Part shown: piece after piece, positions 54,058-64,000 of the stretch | Layout: each line of letters starts with the position of its first letter | Numbering within the stretch: the first letter of the stretch is position 1 | Origin: Streptomyces sp. WZ-12 | Lineage (GTDB): Bacteria; Actinomycetota; Actinomycetes; Streptomycetales; Streptomycetaceae | Direction: 5' to 3' | Assembly: GCF_028898845.1 (NCBI RefSeq) | Contig: NZ_CP118574.1 | Location: 2,666,001 to 2,730,000, forward strand | Length of the DNA stretch: 64,000 nucleotides | The notes under the pieces: generated by a model | Databases searched by the model: none | Told to the model about the DNA's origin: nothing | What the model saw: only the letters and a program-made list of their open reading frames with translations | Translations under genes and position numbers: made by a program

Positions 54058-55220
54058 GCCGGCACCCGCAGCCGCACCACAAAACCCTCCTCATCGGGGC
54101 CGGACTCCAGCGTTCCGCCGAGGAGTTCGGCGCGCTCCCGCATCCCGAGGAGACCGTACCCGGAACCGCTCCGCGCAAGTTCCCCCGGTCTGCCACGTCC
54201 GCCGGAGTCCCGCACCACCAACCCCACTTCGCCCTCGAAGTACTCCAGCCACACGCTCACATGGGCACCCGGTGCGTGCTTGCGCACATTGGTGAGCGCC
54301 TCCTGGGCGACCCGTCGGACCGCAAGTCCCGCCTCCGCGGGCAGTATCCGCGGCGCACCCACGACGTCCAGTTGTGCGCCCTCAGTGGCCGTCAGACGGC
54401 GCAGGAAGTCCTCGACCGGGACCATCTCCCCGCGCAGGGCGGAAAGCGCCTCACGCGTGCCGTCAAGCCCTTCTCGGGCCATTCCGCGGCACGCCACCAC
54501 CCGCTCCAGCAGCTGTTCGCGGTCGGCCTCCAGATCGGCACTGCGTTGGATCAACTGCCGAGCCGCCTCAAGGTGCACCAACTGGGCGCTGAGGCTGTGC
54601 GCGAGGACATCGTGAATCTCGCGGGCGATCCGGCCGCGTTCGGCGAGTGCCGCGGTTTCGGCCTCGGCCTTGCGGGCCGCACGCTCTTGGGCCAACAACC
54701 GCTGGGCGTTGCCCCGGGCCTCCGCGTCCAGGCGCACCACGTAGCCGGCCAGGGCCAACCCGGTAGCGGTCACGGTGGTGGTCAACCAACTGTCGTTGTT
54801 GACCACGGCGAACGCGCCGAGTGCCGCGGCGGAACACGGCACCGCGGCAACGAGGGGCAGCCGCTCAATCGCTGTCATGGCGCAGGCGCACCAAAGGACG
54901 GTCGCCGGCAAGCGGGCACCGACCAACAGGAAGCCGAGGGCGGCCGCCTCCAGTACGGCGTACAGCGCGAGAGCGGGCCAGAGCCGCCGCTCCAGGGTCA
55001 TCCGGAACAGGCCCCAGAACGCCAACATGGTGACGAGCAGTACGGCGGCCGCCGCAGCCAGCCCCCAACCGGAGAAGGTCCCGCCAGCGAAGGTGCTCCA
55101 GAGCAGACCCGCGACCACCGCGACACGGGTACCGCGACCGAGCCAGAGACGAGTCTCGCTGAGGCCCGCGCGGGAGAGGGACTCCCGCAGCGGCCAGCTC
55201 GTCCAGGCGTTCGGCGGCAC
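54054..55220 (-). CDS. Histidine kinase of the HisKA_3 (NarL-partner) type
   Basis: 388 residues from a GTG at 55220 with AAGGA 7 bases upstream (a start at 55271 would overlap the preceding gene). Five or six hydrophobic helices (about 30-160) with almost no external domain suggest sensing within the membrane. A coiled-coil leads to the H-box EIHDVLAHSLSAQLVHLEAA, and the ATP-binding end has RVAQEALTNVRKHAPGAH and GSGYGLLGMRERAELLGG. Coupled to the response regulator gene. Confidence 0.92.
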   Translation of the reverse strand: MPPNAWTSWPLRESLSRAGLSETRLWLGRGTRVAVVAGLLWSTFAGGTFSGWGLAAAAAVLLVTMLAFWGLFRMTLERRLWPALALYAVLEAAALGFLLVGARLPATVLWCACAMTAIERLPLVAAVPCSAAALGAFAVVNNDSWLTTTVTATGLALAGYVVRLDAEARGNAQRLLAQERAARKAEAETAALAERGRIAREIHDVLAHSLSAQLVHLEAARQLIQRSADLEADREQLLERVVACRGMAREGLDGTREALSALRGEMVPVEDFLRRLTATEGAQLDVVGAPRILPAEAGLAVRRVAQEALTNVRKHAPGAHVSVWLEYFEGEVGLVVRDSGGRGRPGELARSGSGYGLLGMRERAELLGGTLESGPDEEGFVVRLRVPA

Positions 55221-55251
55221 GTGAGGTCCTTTCGGTGCGTGGCGCAGGGGC

Positions 55252-55740
55252 TCAGCCCGCGACAGGGACACGGTACGTCCGCTGCATCCCCTGAGCCCGC
55301 CAGGCAGTCACTCCGGACCGGGTGAGCAACATCGCCGCCACGGACATCAGCGTCGCCGGGCTGCCTTGGTGGACACCCAGGGCAGCGGCAACGCCCATGA
55401 GGCCCAAGCGCAGCACCATCCCGCAGAGCCACACACCGGCCGCCGCCCAGGTTCCCTTGGTCCACACCGCGCCGCTCTCGTCGGTCCAGATGCGTGTGGT
55501 CCACGCCCATGCGGCGCCGCTGGCCAGTCCTATCAGGAGCGTTGCGATCAGGAGGGCCACGGAGGCGGCACGATGGGCGGGGTCCAGGATTCCTGGCTCA
55601 CGCACCGCCATGAAGAACAGGATGGCCGGCATCAGCCACCACTTCCGGCCTTCCGACGTGATGCGCTGCGCGGTGAACTGCCGCGCGAAGACGAACGCGA
55701 CAACCGCGATGAGCACAGCGATATTGAGCCAGCCGCTCAT
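55252..55740 (-). CDS. Small integral membrane protein, possibly DUF1453-like
   Basis: 162 residues from the ATG at 55740; longer frame unlikely. Four hydrophobic helices (about 4-20, 37-50, 58-82, 100-125), with the conserved-looking RQFTAQRITSEGRKWWLMPAI after the first. It precedes the kinase gene by 31 bases on the same strand, so it is probably the first gene of the two-component operon and may take part in sensing. Family assignment is tentative. Confidence 0.72.
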   Translation of the reverse strand: MSGWLNIAVLIAVVAFVFARQFTAQRITSEGRKWWLMPAILFFMAVREPGILDPAHRAASVALLIATLLIGLASGAAWAWTTRIWTDESGAVWTKGTWAAAGVWLCGMVLRLGLMGVAAALGVHQGSPATLMSVAAMLLTRSGVTAWRAQGMQRTYRVPVAG

Positions 55741-55844
55741 GGCTTGGGCCTCCGTGGGACGGTGAATCTCGACGCTCCCGACGCTACGGAGGCCCACCCG
55801 TCCCCCGGATCGGAGCCAGGGTGGGACCAGGGTGGAAAAGGCGA

Positions 55845-55880
55845 CGGGCGCCTCTCCACCCGCGGGTGGAGAGGCGCCCG
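55845..55880. terminator. Perfect 36-nt palindrome after parE
   Basis: 18-bp arms (55845-55862 and 55863-55880) with no separate loop bases, 20 bases beyond the parE stop codon. Confidence 0.8.
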
Positions 55881-55900
55881 TACCCGAGGCCGCGACCGGC

Positions 55901-58021
<2,121 letters not shown>

Positions 58022-58465
58022 GCGGTTCGCTCCTCGCTGAATTTCTGGCAGTCCGCATTCCGCGGACTCGGTTGTGGCGGTGTCGCCGGTGAGAGGGTAC
58101 CGAGGCCCAGTAGAGCCGATGTGACGCCACCCGTGAGCGTGACCATGGTAGTAGAATTTCGTTCGTACGTTCGATCGCTCGTTGGGGTGACGTCCGAGTG
58201 ACGTGCACATCACGTTCCCTTCGAGGCATGAACCATTTAGGCTCCGGGCACGTCCTCATCAACGACCGGCAAGCCAGCCGGGAGGGCAGACTTCACCAAC
58301 CAACGTGAATCAGACCACCACGCAATACGGCTCATTCGCCGCCACCCGGCAGCACCCGGCCCCCTCGAAGAATTTTTTCGAGGAAAAGGCACGAGCGGGA
58401 ACGTTTTCGGCCTGGTTGGATGTTGACCCTGGTACGACAGCTCGTCGAGCTAGAGAAGAGGCGAC
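58022..58465. other. Divergent promoter region of parE and the DUF7455 gene
   Basis: 444 bases. It contains a direct repeat CGTTCGTACGTTCGAT around 58160-58175, and an A/T-rich GAAGAATTTTTTCGAGGAAAA stretch just before 58390. No operator could be named. Confidence 0.45.
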
Positions 58466-58696
58466 GTGACTACTGTTCTGACACCCGCGAGCCCGCTGAC
58501 GGCCGCTGACCGATGCGACCGCTGCGGCGCCCAGGCATACCTGCGCGTCGTCCTGATGTCCGGCGGAGAACTGCTCTTCTGCGCCCACCACGGCCGCAAG
58601 TTCGAGCCAGAACTCAAGAAGATCGCCGCGGAAATACAGGACGAGACGGAGCGGCTCACCACCACCCCGAAGTCTGCGTCCGACGAGGAACGCTGA
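58466..58696 (+). CDS. Small DUF7455-type protein with zinc-ribbon-like cysteines
   Basis: 76 residues from a GTG. RCDRCGAQAYLRVVLMSGGE and LLFCAHHGRKFEPEL give a CxxC plus CxHH arrangement likely to bind zinc. A charged helix and polar tail follow. The family is conserved in actinobacteria, function unknown. A hairpin follows 45 bases after the stop codon. Confidence 0.85.
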   Translation: MTTVLTPASPLTAADRCDRCGAQAYLRVVLMSGGELLFCAHHGRKFEPELKKIAAEIQDETERLTTTPKSASDEER

Positions 58697-58741
58697 CACA
58701 TCGCATCCACGACGAGCGAGTAGCGGCACAGCGCCGTGCGA

Positions 58742-58778
58742 CGGGCGGTCTTCCCGGCACCATCGGGAAGACCGCCCG
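58742..58778. terminator. Terminator between the DUF7455 gene and the protease gene
   Basis: A perfect 15-bp stem (58742-58756 with 58764-58778) and a 7-nt loop, between convergent genes. Confidence 0.78.
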
Positions 58779-58815
58779 CACTCGTCCGTCGCCCCTCGCC
58801 GGGACTCGGCACCGC

Positions 58816-59625
58816 TCAGCCGGCGCCGTGCGCCAGCACCGCCGGGAGCAGCGCGGACGCCCGCGTGTAGACACCGGGGCTGCCCGCGCGCCCGCAACCC
58901 GTCCCCCACGACACCAGCCCCACCAAGCGCCCCTGCACCACCAGTGGCCCGCCACTGTCCCCCTGGCAGGCGTCCCGCCCGCCCTTGGGCTCCCCGGCGC
59001 ACAGCATCGAAGCCGCCTTGAACGTGCCGTCGGCACTGCCCGGGTATGCCCGCGCACACACGGTGTCCCCCAGGACGTTCACTCGCGCCGACCGCAGCCG
59101 TGACGCGTAGCTGCCGTCGCCCGTCATGTCACCCCACCCGTAGACCGTGGCCACGCTCCCCGCGGCGTAGGCGCTGTCGTTCGGTCGCGCTATGGATATC
59201 GGCTGGTTCGGGACCCGCTTCTCCAGGGTGATGACGGCCATGTCGTCCTCGTTGGTCCAGGTGTTGTAGCTCGGGCTGGTCCACACCTTCGCGACCTTGA
59301 CCTCCTGGCCCCCCTTGCCTGAGAGGTTGTTACGCCCGACGACGACCTTGAGGTCCTTCACCTCCCGCCAAGGCAGCCCGAGGACTTCCCGGCCCAGACA
59401 GTGCGCGGCCGTCACGACCGTTGCGTGCCCGACCAGCACGCCGCCGCAGAACTGTCCGGAGCGCTTGTTCCCGAACCGCTGGTGCGACGCCAGGGCCACC
59501 GCCCAGGGGCTCTGTGAGGGGCGGACGGGCTTGCCCCCGACCACCGACCCGTCCGCGGCCGCCGGGGCCGGCACGGCGAGTATTAGCGCAAGGCCCCCGA
59601 GGGTGGCTCGTACGGTGGGGCGCAT
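58816..59625 (-). CDS. Secreted trypsin-like serine protease (S1 family)
   Basis: 269 residues from the ATG at 59625. Signal peptide (about 1-24, ending PAPAAADG), then the VVGG-type mature start near residue 28 with no long propeptide. Catalytic triad: His75 in VTAAHC, Asp in EDDMAVITL, Ser in CQGDSGGPLV. An Asp in GRDACQGDSGG at the specificity-pocket place suggests cleavage after Arg/Lys. Lies between parE and hrdB, as recalled in S. coelicolor. Confidence 0.92.
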   Translation of the reverse strand: MRPTVRATLGGLALILAVPAPAAADGSVVGGKPVRPSQSPWAVALASHQRFGNKRSGQFCGGVLVGHATVVTAAHCLGREVLGLPWREVKDLKVVVGRNNLSGKGGQEVKVAKVWTSPSYNTWTNEDDMAVITLEKRVPNQPISIARPNDSAYAAGSVATVYGWGDMTGDGSYASRLRSARVNVLGDTVCARAYPGSADGTFKAASMLCAGEPKGGRDACQGDSGGPLVVQGRLVGLVSWGTGCGRAGSPGVYTRASALLPAVLAHGAG

Positions 59626-59697
59626 ACGGACTCCTGACTCTGGGACAGCGGTCGCCCACCCAGAGTGAGCCAAACGGACGCGTTCCGCACCCGGACG

Positions 59698-59742
59698 GCC
59701 GCGAGCCCGGCGCTCCACCTCGTGGAGCGCCGGGCTCGCGGC
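59698..59742 (-). terminator. Terminator after hrdB
   Basis: A perfect 19-bp stem (59698-59716 with 59724-59742) and a 7-nt loop, 20 bases beyond the hrdB stop codon. Confidence 0.82.
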
Positions 59743-59761
59743 GCGGTCGGAACCGTTGGGG

Positions 59762-61312
59762 CTAGTCGAGGTAGTCCCGCAGCACCTGGGAGCGCGACGG
59801 GTGGCGCAGCTTCGACATCGTCTTGGACTCGATCTGGCGGATCCGCTCACGGGTGACGCCGTAGACCTTGCCGATCTCGTCGAGAGTCTTGGGCTGGCCG
59901 TCCGTGAGACCGAAGCGCATGGAGACCACGCCGGCCTCGCGCTCGGAGAGGGTGTCCAGCACCGAGTGAAGCTGCTCCTGGAGGAGCGTGAAGCTGACCG
60001 CGTCGGCCGGAACGACCGCCTCGGAGTCCTCGATGAGGTCACCGAACTCGCTGTCGCCGTCCTCGCCCAGCGGGGTGTGCAGGGAGATCGGCTCGCGGCC
60101 GTACTTCTGGACCTCGATGACCTTCTCGGGGGTCATGTCCAGTTCCTTGGCCAGCTCCTCCGGGGTGGGCTCGCGGCCCAGGTCCTGAAGCATCTGACGC
60201 TGGACGCGGGCCAGCTTGTTGATGACCTCGACCATGTGGACCGGGATACGGATCGTCCGGGCCTGGTCGGCCATGGCGCGGGTGATGGCCTGACGGATCC
60301 ACCACGTCGCGTAGGTCGAGAACTTGTAACCCTTGGTGTAGTCGAACTTCTCGACCGCGCGGATCAGACCGAGGTTGCCCTCCTGGATCAGGTCCAGGAA
60401 GAGCATGCCGCGACCGGTGTAGCGCTTGGCCAGGGAGACGACCAGGCGGAGGTTGGCCTCCAGGAGGTGGTTCTTCGCCCGGCGGCCGTCCTCGGCGATG
60501 ATCTCCAGCTCGCGCTTGAGCTTCGGCGCGAGCTTGTCGCTGTTGGCGAGCTTGTCCTCGGCGAACAGCCCCGCCTCGATGCGCTTGGCGAGCTCCACCT
60601 CCTGCTCGGCGTTGAGGAGCGGGACCTTGCCGATCTGCTTGAGGTAGTCCTTGACCGGGTCGGCGGTGGCGCCGGCCGCGGCGACCTGCTGGGCCGGGGC
60701 GTCGTCCTCGTCCTCGTCCGACAGCACGAAGCCGGCGTTCTCGGCACCCTCGGGCTCGGTGGGCTCGCCCTTGCCGGGCGCCGGGGTCTCCTCGGCCAGC
60801 TCGTCGTCGAGCAGGTCGTCGACGTCCTTCTTGGACGCGGTCTTCTTCGCGGTGGCCTTCTTGGCCGTGGTCTTCTTCGCGACCGTCTTCTTGGCGGTCA
60901 CCTTCTTCGCCGCAGCCTTCTTCACAGGTGCAGCCTCGGACTCACCGGGGTCCGGGTCCGCCACGGAGGCGGCGGCCGACGCGGTGGTGGTCTTCTTCAC
61001 CGTGGCGGTCTTGGCCGCGACGGTCTTGGTGGCGGTGCGCTTCGCCGGACTCTTCGCTGCGACGCTCTTGCGGGTGCGCTTGGGCGCCTCTGCGGCACTG
61101 ACCATCAGCGTCACACCCTCCTCGTCGAGGATCTGGTTGAGGCTGCGCAGAACGTTCTTCCACTGGGTTGGCGGAATCTGGTCAGCCTCGAAGGCCCGAC
61201 GCACGTCATCGCCGGCGATCTGCCCATCTGCCTTTCCCCGCTCGATGAGCGCCATCACAGACTCGGACTCGGCGATCTCCGGCGGGAGCGTACGGGATGT
61301 GCTGGCCGACAC
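59762..61312 (-). CDS. hrdB: Principal RNA polymerase sigma factor HrdB
   Basis: 516 residues from a GTG at 61312 with AGAGG upstream, which gives the known [18 protein letters not shown] start; an open extension to 61411 is not used. Region 1.1 (about 15-75), an Ala/Lys-rich linker of AKKxxAKK repeats (about 90-170), an acidic stretch with [10 protein letters not shown], then regions 1.2-4.2: [16 protein letters not shown], the -10-binding [21 protein letters not shown], and helix-turn-helix [20 protein letters not shown]. It is the housekeeping sigma factor. Confidence 0.98.
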   Translation of the reverse strand: MSASTSRTLPPEIAESESVMALIERGKADGQIAGDDVRRAFEADQIPPTQWKNVLRSLNQILDEEGVTLMVSAAEAPKRTRKSVAAKSPAKRTATKTVAAKTATVKKTTTASAAASVADPDPGESEAAPVKKAAAKKVTAKKTVAKKTTAKKATAKKTASKKDVDDLLDDELAEETPAPGKGEPTEPEGAENAGFVLSDEDEDDAPAQQVAAAGATADPVKDYLKQIGKVPLLNAEQEVELAKRIEAGLFAEDKLANSDKLAPKLKRELEIIAEDGRRAKNHLLEANLRLVVSLAKRYTGRGMLFLDLIQEGNLGLIRAVEKFDYTKGYKFSTYATWWIRQAITRAMADQARTIRIPVHMVEVINKLARVQRQMLQDLGREPTPEELAKELDMTPEKVIEVQKYGREPISLHTPLGEDGDSEFGDLIEDSEAVVPADAVSFTLLQEQLHSVLDTLSEREAGVVSMRFGLTDGQPKTLDEIGKVYGVTRERIRQIESKTMSKLRHPSRSQVLRDYLD

Positions 61313-61714
61313 GAACAACCTCTCGGAACGATGGAAACGGCTTCCGACCCCGTCCACTGTGGGTCGGAGCCGACGACCGCCGGTGGGGATGGACCGACGG
61401 CGCAAGGGCAACCGGGGAGTTGAACAGCGCCACGAACGCCGCTCGTATTCCCTCCTCGGCTATCACCTCTTACGTCATCGCGCCTCCCCGGAGAGCGTTA
61501 CGGCCAATCTGCGTGGCCCGAGTCACACCCCATAACGACCCTTTCCCCGTCATATGCCACGCAATCCTCCCAAAACCTTCCGCCGGATCCGGTCGTCATC
61601 CCGGATCCGGCGATCTTGCGCTCCTTCGGTGCGTATGGCGCGTCCTCGGCGGGTCCACAGGGGACGCGAGGTCGCGCGGTACTTACGGCCCGCACGTGCT
61701 CGGGGTACGAGCCC
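61313..61714. other. hrdB promoter region and whiH terminator
   Basis: 402 bases. A hairpin with 11-bp stem (61583-61593 with 61602-61612) and 8-nt loop lies downstream of whiH and probably ends its transcript. The part nearer hrdB should hold its promoters; I could not fix -35/-10 elements by eye. Confidence 0.55.
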
Positions 61715-62641
61715 TCAGTGCTCGCGGGGCGCGGGGACGACGTGGTCCACGGGCGCCCCGGCACCCTGGCCGGTGGTGTCGCTGTGGGCGGCGAGGAGCT
61801 GGCGCATCGCGGATTCGGCGGCGGTGGCGTCGCCGGAACCGATGGCGTCGACGACCCTCATGTGCTGGCTCACGGACGTCTCGACCGGCCGCTCGCAGCC
61901 GCCGGATCCGCCGGAGACGTGCAGGGCAGAGGTGACGATGCCCGCGAGGTGCTCCAACATGCGATTGCCGGCGAGCTGGAGGAGCAGGGTGTGGAACTCG
62001 GCGTCGGCGCGGGCGAACGTCATGGAGTCGCCCTGGGCTGCAGAGTGGCCCATGATCTCGACCATGTCCGCGAGCCGTTGCTGGATGTCCTCGCGGCCGT
62101 GACCGGCGGCGAGGCGGGCGGCGAGCGGCTCGATCGTCCAACGCAGCTCGCACAGCTCGCGGCGCTGGTCGTCGCGCTGCGGCCCGTAGGCGCGCCACTC
62201 GATGATGTCGGGGTCGAGGAGGTTCCAGTCGCTGACCGGACGCACCCGGGTGCCCACGTTGGGGCGCGCGCTCACCAGGCCCTTGGCTTCGAGAACGCGC
62301 AGGGACTCGCGGACGACGGTGCGGGAGACCTCGAAGCGCTGGCCGATCTCCTCGGGGACGAGCGGACGGTCGGCACCGAGATCACCGGAGACGATCATCT
62401 GGCCGAGCTGCTGGACGAGTTGGCCGTGGAGCCCGCGGCCGCGGTTGCCCGCCGCGCGCCGGCCGACCCGGCCGATGTCTGCCTCGGAGCCTTCCCAGAC
62501 CGACGAGACGCGCTCTGCGCGGTCCTGGCCGGTGGCGTTGGCGGCGTTGGCGTAGGGGTAGCGGTCAAGCTCGCCGGGGCCTGCGAGGCCGGTGTCGCCG
62601 GGGCGAGCCGCGGTCATCATGGTGTGCGCAAGGGTACTCAC
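61715..62641 (-). CDS. whiH: GntR/FadR-type regulator, sporulation gene whiH
   Basis: About 308 residues from a GTG at 62641 (ATGs at 62620 and 62617 are alternatives). A variable N-terminus of about 65 residues, then the winged helix (LVPEEIGQRFEVSRTVVRESLRVLEAKGLV), then an FCD ligand domain (ELRWTIEPLAARLAAGHG, ADAEFHTLLLQLAGNRML, SQHMRVVDAI) with the histidines of a metal site. In S. coelicolor whiH lies directly next to hrdB and is needed for sporulation septation in aerial hyphae; the naming here rests on family plus that position. Confidence 0.85.
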   Translation of the reverse strand: MSTLAHTMMTAARPGDTGLAGPGELDRYPYANAANATGQDRAERVSSVWEGSEADIGRVGRRAAGNRGRGLHGQLVQQLGQMIVSGDLGADRPLVPEEIGQRFEVSRTVVRESLRVLEAKGLVSARPNVGTRVRPVSDWNLLDPDIIEWRAYGPQRDDQRRELCELRWTIEPLAARLAAGHGREDIQQRLADMVEIMGHSAAQGDSMTFARADAEFHTLLLQLAGNRMLEHLAGIVTSALHVSGGSGGCERPVETSVSQHMRVVDAIGSGDATAAESAMRQLLAAHSDTTGQGAGAPVDHVVPAPREH

Positions 62642-63432
62642 GCATCCTTTGTCGGCGTCGCTCCGAACGGCCTTGAGGTCTTTGGTGAAAAGCACACGAA
62701 AGGGTGATCGCCCGTTATCTCGCAATTGACGCTTTATCGGAAAGAAATGCGCTTTCAGCGGTGAGTTGCGGACAAGGGGTGCCACAACGGGGCCTGGAAT
62801 CGGGCGTTTTGGCCGATCAGAGCCGCTGGCCCGTTAGCACGGTGAACACATAAGTGCAGCCGGCGATAAGTCGACAACGCCCCTGTGAGGGGCGGGCGTT
62901 GGGCACGTCAGACCTGCCCCTAGTGTCGCGTTTCGGTCGCTGGCGGGAGGTAGATGGGGTGCGTGGAGGGCAGGGCGAACTCGGCGCGGTGAGTGATGAG
63001 ACTCGCGGTGGCGGACCGGAGTCAGCGGGGCGCATGGACAAGGGAGTTGGTGAGGACGGCACCGTGCGCGTGGTGTTGCCCGGTGAGGGTGAGCGGGGTT
63101 CATGACGTTTCGGTGGGTGCTGAAGTGACTGGTGATCACCAGGGCGCCAAGTCACCGTGAGGAGCGGGCTGCTGAGGCTGGTTGCTTGTTGCTGCGCCCC
63201 CGAGGTCACCGAGGACGGTGGCCTCGGGGGCAGTTCGTTGACATCGTGGGGAACTGCATGCCGGGGCGGGCCTGATGGTGACTGTGTGACGTAGCAGTTC
63301 CGGTGGACGTTCTGCCGCGGCCGGAAGGCGGCCTGGGGCGCGTTGGTGCGGCGGTTGCGGGCGTGCCTCGATGTCAGGCTGGCCTGTGGCTGGTTGTCGC
63401 CGAGCTACCGGGGTGTGCGCGCGGGTGGTGGG
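62642..63432. other. Intergenic region upstream of whiH
   Basis: 791 bases. It should contain the whiH promoter near 62650-62780. A 14-bp stem with one T-G pair (63197-63210 with 63217-63230) may be the terminator of the Nudix-family gene to the right, though 200 bases away. A shorter hairpin CGCCCC/GGGGCG lies near 62880-62896. No convincing gene. Confidence 0.45.
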
Positions 63433-64000
63433 TCAGACCTCGGGGCGCAGCATCGGCGGGTTGAGGAGGGTCGCGCCGCCGGCGCGGAAGAGTTGGGCGG
63501 GGCGGCCGCCTTGGCGGGTGGTGGTACCACCGGTGGGAACCAGGAAGCCGGGAGTGCCGGTCACCTTGCGGTGGAAGTTGCGGGGGTCGAGGGCGACGCC
63601 CCAGACCGCCTCGTAGACGCGGCGCAGCTCGCCGACGGTGAACTCCTGTGGGCAGAAGGCCGTGGCGAGCGACGAGTACTCGATCTTCGAGCGGGCGCGT
63701 TCCACTCCGTCGGAGAGGATGCGCCCGTGGTCGAAGGCGAGGGGCGCGGTCAGTTCGCCTTCGCGGGCGTGGGCGTTGCCCTCCTGGCCCAGAAGGGTTT
63801 CGACCGGGGCCCAGCGCGCGCTGTGGGCGTCGCCGCCGGCCCGGGGAGCGGGCAGGTCGGGGGCGAGGACGAGGTGCGCGACGCTGACCACGCGCATGCG
63901 GGGGTCGCGCTTGGGATCGCCGTAGGTGGCGAGTTGTTCGAGGTGCGCGCCGTACGCGGAGGGCGGGGTGCCCTCCGGCGGGTAGGCGTGCAGGCCGGTC
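63433..64000 (-). CDS. Nudix-family protein with C-terminal winged helix, 5' part off the window
   Basis: The frame is open to the right edge, leaving about the last 188 residues. LEQLATYGDPKRDPRMRVVSVAHLVL is the strand following the Nudix box in the NrtR/ADP-ribose-type group. The C-terminal part (CPQEFTVGELRRVYEAVWGVALDPRNFHRKV) is the winged helix of that group, and GFLVPTGGTTTRQGGRPAQLFR follows. The Nudix box itself lies outside, so catalytic competence cannot be judged. It may be an NAD-metabolism regulator or a hydrolase. Confidence 0.8.
   Translation of the reverse strand, partial: TGLHAYPPEGTPPSAYGAHLEQLATYGDPKRDPRMRVVSVAHLVLAPDLPAPRAGGDAHSARWAPVETLLGQEGNAHAREGELTAPLAFDHGRILSDGVERARSKIEYSSLATAFCPQEFTVGELRRVYEAVWGVALDPRNFHRKVTGTPGFLVPTGGTTTRQGGRPAQLFRAGGATLLNPPMLRPEV

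Noticed and set aside
58155..58180. SOS box (LexA site) upstream of parE
   Set aside because: The CGTTCGTACGTTCGAT stretch is a direct repeat of CGTTCG rather than the inverted CGAAC-N4-GTTCG dyad needed for LexA.
62854..63105. Small plus-strand gene of 83 codons upstream of whiH
   Set aside because: Composition is Gly/Arg-rich without a domain or clear ribosome-binding site; not distinguishable from chance in high-GC DNA.

Overview
The window is high-GC actinobacterial chromosome, and almost certainly Streptomyces. Evidence for this is the strong G/C bias at third codon positions, frequent GTG and TTG starts, and the gene content: whiH beside hrdB, sepH, cutRS, parC/parE, ptsH with a DasR-type site, and a c-di-AMP (ydaO-type) riboswitch in front of an M23 peptidase. 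It is a core-chromosome region. No plasmid, prophage, tRNA, rRNA or CRISPR array was seen, and there is one insertion sequence.

Left part (1-24.4 kb). A block that, from memory, is also conserved in mycobacteria (Rv2689c-Rv2703) runs as follows: TRAM-domain RNA methyltransferase, APC permease, TrkA/RCK-type proteins including a CeoB/CeoC pair, DUF3159, an OB-fold protein, then DUF3710, dut, a thioesterase, DUF3093 and DUF4193. Between the OB-fold gene and the DUF3710 gene sits a complete high-affinity K+ uptake locus: a 27-codon small ORF, kdpF, kdpA, kdpB and kdpC, with kdpD and kdpE further on. An aminoglycoside 2'-N-acetyltransferase gene (AAC(2')-I family) lies on the opposite strand between kdpC and kdpD. 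The cutRS two-component system closes this part.

Middle part (24.4-46 kb). This holds inositol monophosphatase, actinobacterial ferrochelatase, an MFS transporter, a 30-bp-period degenerate repeat array, an aldonolactone-oxidase-type flavoprotein, a membrane protein with repeated DAT-x-V/L motifs divergent from sepH, rhodanese, a VOC protein, thymidine kinase, a phosphatase-superfamily protein, DUF5998, a GNAT/acyl-CoA-synthetase-like protein acetyltransferase divergent from ptsH (HPr), a FadR-type regulator, the riboswitch-controlled M23 peptidase, and two coupled M16 peptidases.

Right part (46-64 kb). This holds topoisomerase IV parC, a COG0523 metal-related GTPase, an intact IS982-type element with perfect terminal repeats, a sucrase/ferredoxin-like protein with an iron-box-like site at its start codon, a NarL-type two-component operon, parE, a small zinc-ribbon-like protein, a secreted trypsin-like protease, the principal sigma factor hrdB, the sporulation regulator whiH, and a truncated Nudix-family gene at the edge.

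Recurring themes are potassium and turgor control (kdp, TrkA/RCK proteins, c-di-AMP riboswitch), envelope signalling (cutRS, NarL-type system) and cell division or development (sepH, parC/E, whiH, hrdB). Many gene ends carry perfect or near-perfect hairpins of 11-25 bp, usually without a U-tract, as is normal for Streptomyces terminators. All functional names come from recognising protein motifs and gene order by eye; no database search was run.
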